This document shows, in pieces, positions 59,983 to 64,000 of a DNA stretch of 64,000 nt. Source of the stretch: Pseudoclavibacter sp. RFBB5 (GTDB taxonomy: Bacteria > Actinomycetota > Actinomycetes > Actinomycetales > Microbacteriaceae); contig NZ_PSTZ01000002.1 of the NCBI RefSeq assembly GCF_002931555.1, positions 1 to 64,000 of the forward strand. Reading direction: 5' to 3'. The notes below the pieces were generated by a model. It did no database searches. It saw nothing but the letters and a program-made list of their open reading frames with translations, and had not been told where the DNA came from. A program made the position numbers and the translations under genes. Each line of letters begins with the position of its first letter. Positions within the stretch are counted from its first letter, which is position 1.

Positions 59983-59989
59983 GATGCGG

Positions 59990-60922
59990 CTAGAGCCCAA
60001 CCGAGGCGTAGATGCGGAAGACCTCGTCGATGCGGGCCTCCTCGTCCATCTCGGGCTCGCCGTTCTCGGTCTCACCGTAGAGGTCCATGATCTGCTGCTT
60101 GATCGACTCGTCGAGCGCCTCCCACTTTGCCGTCCAGGCTTCGACCTCGTAGGTCCAGTAGCCGACGACCTTGTACGCGGAGCCGGGCAGGCCAAGCGTG
60201 TGGCGGAGGTGGCTGCGCACCTCGCGGGTCACGCGCGTCTCACCCGCGACCCACACGTAGACGCTGCCGTCGTTCGGGATGTCGAGGCGCTTGACGGTCT
60301 CGACGAGGCGGCTCGGGCGGTGGCCGTTGCCGGAGCCGCGCACCCAGTTCGCCGCCTTGAGACCGACGGACGGGAACAGCTCGTAGCCCGCATCCCGGAT
60401 CTCGCAGACGATCTCCGTCTCGACGTCCGGCGTCAGCTCCGCCACCCGCAAGGCGGCGGGGAGGGCGGGCTCGTCGCAGATGAGCACCTGCTTCGTGACG
60501 CCCTCTGGAAGCGCGTAGAGGTCGCGCGGCGGGTTGATGCCGAGCACGTAGCCCGGCTTCGCACCGAGCACCCACGTGCTCGCGATGCCACCCTCGTGGA
60601 TCACGAAGTCAATGTCGATCTCACCCGGCCGGTGGTCGCGGATCGTGTACGTGCGCATCTGCGATGGCTCGACGCCCTCTTCGTAGTCCCAGCCGCGGCC
60701 GGAGACGAACGGCAGGTGAGGTTCGAGGTGCGCCTCGTCCGGGAAGAAGAGGCGCACGTACTCGTCGCCGATCCCCGTCGTGGGGTAGTCGTGCAGGTCG
60801 TCGCCGCCGAGCGTGACCCGAATCATGCCGGGTCCGAGCTGCCTGACACCCGTGACGACAGCACGGTGGATGCGCTCGACGTAGTCGCTCGCCTCGGTTT
60901 CGGACGCGGTGCGATAGGTCAT
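59990..60922 (-). CDS. Siderophore-interacting protein (ferric-chelate reductase)
   Basis: 310 aa SIP/ViuB-like NAD(P)H:flavin oxidoreductase. FAD motif SQMRTYTIRDHRPGEIDIDF VIH region, GYVLGINPPRDLYALPEGVT, LICDEPALPAALRVAEL, VYVWVAGETRVTREVRSHLR and YWTYEVEAW near the C-terminus. Releases iron from imported ferric-siderophore by reduction in the cytosol. ATG overlaps the stop of the binding protein gene by 4 bases. Confidence 0.9.
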   Translation of the reverse strand: MTYRTASETEASDYVERIHRAVVTGVRQLGPGMIRVTLGGDDLHDYPTTGIGDEYVRLFFPDEAHLEPHLPFVSGRGWDYEEGVEPSQMRTYTIRDHRPGEIDIDFVIHEGGIASTWVLGAKPGYVLGINPPRDLYALPEGVTKQVLICDEPALPAALRVAELTPDVETEIVCEIRDAGYELFPSVGLKAANWVRGSGNGHRPSRLVETVKRLDIPNDGSVYVWVAGETRVTREVRSHLRHTLGLPGSAYKVVGYWTYEVEAWTAKWEALDESIKQQIMDLYGETENGEPEMDEEARIDEVFRIYASVGL

Positions 60923-62037
60923 TCTGCGCCGCCTACTCCGTTGCCGTCGATCGCCGAGTTGAGCATGGGGACGAACTCGTCGAGGGCCCATGGGATGGAG
61001 AGGGGCGTCGGCGCGTTGGTGGCCATGGCAAGCGGCTCGCTCTCGAGGAACAGGTAGTTGCCGGTGGCGATGGGCTCCCACAGCTTGAACGTGGGGTGGT
61101 TCAGCGTGTACTCGAGCTCTTCCGGGCTGTTGGACCAGGCGACGAAGAGGTCGGCGGGGATGGTGTCGAGCTCTTCGAGGCTGACGGCGCCGTACCAGTT
61201 GTCGCCCTCGACGGTGCCGAGGACGGTGTCCATGGCTGGCGTGTTCTGCAGGCCGAGGTCGGTGAGGAACTGCACGCGCAGGTCGGTCGGAATGTAGATA
61301 CCGGCTTCCGTCCCACCGTCGCTGAGGGTGAGGCCGTACGCGAAGGTCGTGTCCGCGAACTTGGGGTTCTCTTCCTTCACGGTGTCGAGCTGACCCTGGG
61401 TCTCCGCAATGATTTCGTCGGCTTTCGCGGGCTGCCCGAGGCTGTCGCCGACGATCTCGACAAGCGACTGCCACGACTCGGAAGCCCACGGCTTCTCGGG
61501 GTACGCAACGGTGGGGGCGATCTCGGTGAGGCGGTTGTACTCGACCTCGGTGAGGCCGGAGTGCGGGGCGAGGATGACATCGGGTGCGAGCGCGAGCACC
61601 TGCTCGAAGTCGAGGTCCCCGGCGTCGCTGTAGTTGAGGATCTCGGGCATCGTGCCGCCGAGCTCTTCGACCTCGGCGCGGAACCACGGCGAGTAGCCCT
61701 CTTCATCGCCACCCCAGGTCTCGGGGATCCCGACGGGGACAGTGCCGAAGGCGGCGACGACATCCTGCGTCGCCCAGCCGACGGTCACGACGCGCTCGGG
61801 GGCCTCCGTGATCGTCGTCTCGCCGAAGGCGTGGGTCATCGTCACTGGCAGGGCGCCCTCCTCCGCTGGCGTCGCCATCACTCCGTCGGCTGCCGCAGCG
61901 TCGCCGGATGCGCATCCCGCGAGCGCGAGCACCCCGACGGTGGCGGCGGCGAGAGCCCCGGTCCAGCGACGGTGCACGGAACGGTGCGTCGAAGGTCGGG
62001 TCGGGGCGGACGAGCGGCGGGTGACAGTCGAGGTCAA
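60919..62037 (-). CDS. Ferric-siderophore-binding lipoprotein
   Basis: 372 aa from TTG 62037 (GGAG five bases upstream). Basic N-region, then lipobox VLALAGC|A (Cys42). Class III binding fold: RVVTVGWATQDVVAAFGTVP, LAPDVILAPHSGLTEVEYNR, EIAPTVAYPEKPWASESWQS, LPADLFVAWSN-like IPADLFVAWSNSPEEL. Captures ferric-siderophore for the FecCD permeases. First gene of the operon, 35 bases after a DtxR-like box. No siderophore biosynthesis genes are seen, so it may take up xenosiderophores. Confidence 0.9.
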   Translation of the reverse strand: MTSTVTRRSSAPTRPSTHRSVHRRWTGALAAATVGVLALAGCASGDAAAADGVMATPAEEGALPVTMTHAFGETTITEAPERVVTVGWATQDVVAAFGTVPVGIPETWGGDEEGYSPWFRAEVEELGGTMPEILNYSDAGDLDFEQVLALAPDVILAPHSGLTEVEYNRLTEIAPTVAYPEKPWASESWQSLVEIVGDSLGQPAKADEIIAETQGQLDTVKEENPKFADTTFAYGLTLSDGGTEAGIYIPTDLRVQFLTDLGLQNTPAMDTVLGTVEGDNWYGAVSLEELDTIPADLFVAWSNSPEELEYTLNHPTFKLWEPIATGNYLFLESEPLAMATNAPTPLSIPWALDEFVPMLNSAIDGNGVGGAE

Positions 62038-62071
62038 GGTGGCTCCATTCGACAGAGTGCAGACGCGAGAA

Positions 62072-62087
62072 GTAAGGGTTACCTCAC
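62072..62087. promoter_or_regulatory. DtxR/IdeR-like iron box upstream of siderophore operon
   Basis: GTAAGGGTTACCTCAC has GTnAGG/CCTnAC arms and partial match to the actinobacterial DtxR box (TTAGG...CCTAA). It is 35 bases before the TTG start of the binding protein, so iron repression is likely. Confidence 0.55.
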
Positions 62088-62196
62088 AACACACCGAGCC
62101 TACGGACGTGGCGTATCGTTCCGCGGTCACTCGGCGTCGCGTTCCTGCCACCGCATCTGGCCGCGGGCCACCCGCGCGCCGCGCTACGCTTCGAGA

Positions 62197-62997
62197 GTGA
62201 ATCAAGGTGAGCTGGTCGGGGGGCTGCTCGTCATCTTCGTGCTCGCCGTGATCGCGATCGCCACGATCGTGGTGTTCGGGGACCTCAGCATCCGCCCCCG
62301 GCCGCGCCGCCTGCCCGTCTGGCAGTACACGCACCGCGTCATCGGCAAAGACCAGCCCTACGCGACCTCAACGGGTTCGTTCCCGGCAAGCGAGCAGCGC
62401 CTGTGGGAGCTCTGGCGCGAAAGCCACACCCCCGGCAGCATCGTCGCCATTCCGGTCGAGCCGGAACCGGTCGCGCCGAAGCCAGCCGCGGACGACACCG
62501 ACAACGGCAACCGCACCCAGCCGGAAGACGCCGACACCGCAGGCGCAGCTGCCAGCGGGGACAACGCTCCGACTGAAGCCGCCGAGAAGATCCCGGAGGT
62601 GCGGCAGGTGCGCGTCTCCCGCGTCTCTCGGGAGCTGCGCTCGGTGTATCCGCTCGCCCTCGTGGGCTTCAACGTGTACTTCGAGGAGTACGAGAAGACC
62701 GAGTTCCCGGTCGGCCTCATCGTGCGCGGCAGCGACGGCGTCGCCATGATGACGCTCACCGACGATGACATCGTCGCGTTCGACGAACGCGGGCGACGAC
62801 TCTGGTCGAGCCGCTGGGAGCGGCTCATCTTCTCCAACGCCCACGACCTGCTCCTCTACAACGGGCACACGCAGATCCGCATCGACGACGAGGACCAGCG
62901 CGACCTCGTCGAGGCCCTCGTCGTGAAGTACGGGCGCTTCGAGCAGATGCACTTCCTGCCCGGCCCCGAGCGCCGCGCGCCTGACGCTGACGCCTGA
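62197..62997 (+). CDS. Membrane-anchored protein of unknown function
   Basis: 266 aa from GTG 62197. A hydrophobic N-terminal segment (about residues 5-30, LVGGLLVIFVLAVIAIATIV) anchors it; residues 85-135 are an acidic, Pro/Ala-rich linker; the C-terminal part (from about 150) is a compact alpha/beta region (LVGFNVYFEEYEKTEFPVGL, WSSRWERLIFSNAHDLLLYN). Unlinked to iron transport by sequence, but its promoter region adjoins that operon. The stop codon lies inside a heptamer repeat array. Confidence 0.65.
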   Translation: MNQGELVGGLLVIFVLAVIAIATIVVFGDLSIRPRPRRLPVWQYTHRVIGKDQPYATSTGSFPASEQRLWELWRESHTPGSIVAIPVEPEPVAPKPAADDTDNGNRTQPEDADTAGAAASGDNAPTEAAEKIPEVRQVRVSRVSRELRSVYPLALVGFNVYFEEYEKTEFPVGLIVRGSDGVAMMTLTDDDIVAFDERGRRLWSSRWERLIFSNAHDLLLYNGHTQIRIDDEDQRDLVEALVVKYGRFEQMHFLPGPERRAPDADA

Positions 62998-63036
62998 CGC
63001 CTCACGCCTCACGCCTCACGCCTGACGCCTCACGCC
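62988..63036. repeat. Heptamer tandem repeat (T[G/C]ACGCC x 7) over a stop codon
   Basis: Seven uninterrupted 7-bp units; the stop TGA of the anchored protein gene (62995-62997) is part of one unit. Partial units flank it. A change of unit number would shift the end of the protein. Confidence 0.8.
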
Positions 63037-63056
63037 TCACCTTGCTGGCCGCGGGT

Positions 63057-63842
63057 CTACGGCCGCCAGTCGCTGGGCTTCGACCCCATGGCGCGACGGA
63101 AGGCGGCGCTGAACGCGCTCGTCGTGGCGTACCCGACGCGACCCGCGACGGTGCCGACGGGGACGTCGTCGGCGAGCATCCGCGCGGCCGCGGCCATGCG
63201 CACCATGGTGCGCCAGTGCGAGAAGGTCATGCCGACCTCCGACGCGAAGATGCGGGCGATCGTGCGGACGCTCAGCGACAGCTGCCACGCCCACGCCTCG
63301 ACGCCACGATCGTCAGCTGGGTCGTTCAGCACGCGGCGCACGAGCGGGGCGAGGCGCTCGTCGCGGGGCACGGGAACCGTCTCGACGTAGCTCGTCGCCT
63401 CTGGCAGCAGTTCGATGACGACCGTCTGCGCCCGCAGGCGCTGGTCGGTCTGCATGGGCGACTCGGCGAGGTGCAGCAGCAGCTCGCGGAAGGCGGCGCC
63501 CAGCTGCACGGTGCCGACCGAGGGCCAGTCCGGGGCGACGTCGCTCGTGAAGTAGGTGCAGCATCCGGTCGACGAGGCGTCGACCTCCATCGTGTGCGGT
63601 GTGAAGGGCGGCACCCAGATGCCCTGCCCGACGGCGAGCGTGCGCAGGGCGCCTTCGACGAGCACCACGACACTGCCGCGCGACGGCCACATGATCATGC
63701 CCTCGGGATGCACGTGCGGCTCCCGGTCCCCGAGGTTCGGGCCGGGGAGCACGGCCGTCGTGAGGAGGAACGGTGCGGGGATGCCAACGGGCCTGACCTC
63801 GACGGTCGCAGGCCCTTGGCTGAATTCGAGCGCCTGGAACAC
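63057..63842 (-). CDS. AraC-family regulator with cupin N-terminus
   Basis: 261 aa from GTG 63842, with CAGGAG upstream. N-terminal cupin (REPHVHPEGMIMWPSRGSVV, IWVPPFTPHTMEV) and C-terminal AraC HTH pair (WAWQLSLSVRTIARIFASEV, MLADDVPVGTVAGRVGYATT with SAFSAAFRRAMGSKPSDW). Similar regulators control siderophore exporters or iron genes. Divergent from the cut-off gene at 63928, sharing an iron box. Confidence 0.85.
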   Translation of the reverse strand: MFQALEFSQGPATVEVRPVGIPAPFLLTTAVLPGPNLGDREPHVHPEGMIMWPSRGSVVVLVEGALRTLAVGQGIWVPPFTPHTMEVDASSTGCCTYFTSDVAPDWPSVGTVQLGAAFRELLLHLAESPMQTDQRLRAQTVVIELLPEATSYVETVPVPRDERLAPLVRRVLNDPADDRGVEAWAWQLSLSVRTIARIFASEVGMTFSHWRTMVRMAAAARMLADDVPVGTVAGRVGYATTSAFSAAFRRAMGSKPSDWRP

Positions 63843-63903
63843 GGTGGATCTCCTGGTTGTCCGGAGCGCAACAGAAGTTGGCCGAACGCATCGCTAGCGG
63901 GAC

Positions 63904-63917
63904 TTAGGTGAACCTTA
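63904..63917. promoter_or_regulatory. DtxR/IdeR-like iron box
   Basis: TTAGGTGAACCTTA: TTAGGT and ACCTTA arms match the core of the DtxR consensus. It lies between the AraC gene and the gene at 63928, 10 bases before that ATG. Confidence 0.6.
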
Positions 63918-63927
63918 CTATCGACGG

Positions 63928-64000
63928 ATGCCCCGTGAGAACCCCCAGGCCCCGACCCCCGCATCCGTCATGCGAGACGCACTGTTCGCGTCGGGGCGCA
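63928..64000 (+). CDS. Start of a gene cut by the window edge
   Basis: ATG 63928 opens a frame MPRENPQAPTPASVMRDALF ASGR that remains open to the window end. The iron box 10 bases upstream and divergent AraC regulator suggest an iron-responsive gene, perhaps another transport component, but only 24 codons are visible and no family is recognised. Confidence 0.5.
   Translation, partial: MPRENPQAPTPASVMRDALFASGR

Overview
The window is high-GC chromosomal DNA from an actinobacterium, most likely a member of the Microbacteriaceae. The GC-rich third positions, many GTG/TTG starts, ATGA/GTGA stop-start overlaps, the frequent GGATGCG word, an LAxTG-type wall-sorting signal, type III PKS and DtxR-like iron boxes all fit this. 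The family assignment is inference from these traits; no rRNA or other marker gene is present. No tRNA, CRISPR array, transposase, prophage or origin was seen.

Layout. 1-17 kb is a patchwork of small regulator-plus-target units: an ACR3-like permease beside the fused remains of a MerR and a NarL-type regulator; TetR + RibD-like reductase; GlxA-type regulator divergent from a cysteine hydrolase and a HAD phosphatase; TetR + amino-acid/amine permease divergent from an amidohydrolase; SDR divergent from MarR; a MerR-like regulator; GntR(YtrA)-ABC exporter; PadR-HAAS membrane protein; GNAT; fatty-acid desaturase; and a frameshifted HAAS gene. 17-32 kb is carbohydrate metabolism: pdxA2 with an internally deleted four-carbon acid sugar kinase; a ROK repressor divergent from an alpha-galactosidase/ABC importer operon without its own ATPase; a LacI/sugar isomerase/Gfo-Idh operon divergent from an MFS sugar porter whose only plausible start codon is ATC; then msrB-msrA.

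32-46 kb holds a MarR operon led by an unannotated 57-residue membrane protein, an ice-binding-domain surface protein with sixteen 10-residue repeats and an LATTG sorting signal, an IclR regulator divergent from an orphan extradiol dioxygenase, an IclR regulator divergent from hutH, a nitroreductase, a type III PKS + methyltransferase island bracketed by two related hairpin elements, and an M23 lipoprotein.

46-56.4 kb is an L-arabinose-type regulon: a YtfQ-YtfR-YtfT-YjfF-like ABC importer, a divergent LacI regulator, then araB-araD-araA. Near-identical 14-bp palindromes lie in front of both the importer and araB, so the LacI protein probably controls both arms. A 15-bp-stem hairpin separates the binding protein gene from the rest of the importer operon.

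56.8-64 kb is ferric-siderophore uptake: binding lipoprotein, siderophore-interacting reductase, two FecCD permeases and an ATPase, then an unrelated anchored protein and an AraC regulator with a cut-off divergent gene. DtxR-like boxes lie at both ends. Intergenic regions are unusually rich in long perfect hairpins, mostly at convergent gene ends, and several genes are visibly decaying (MerR/NarL, HAAS, DUF1537 kinase, and a small membrane ORF near 26 kb).
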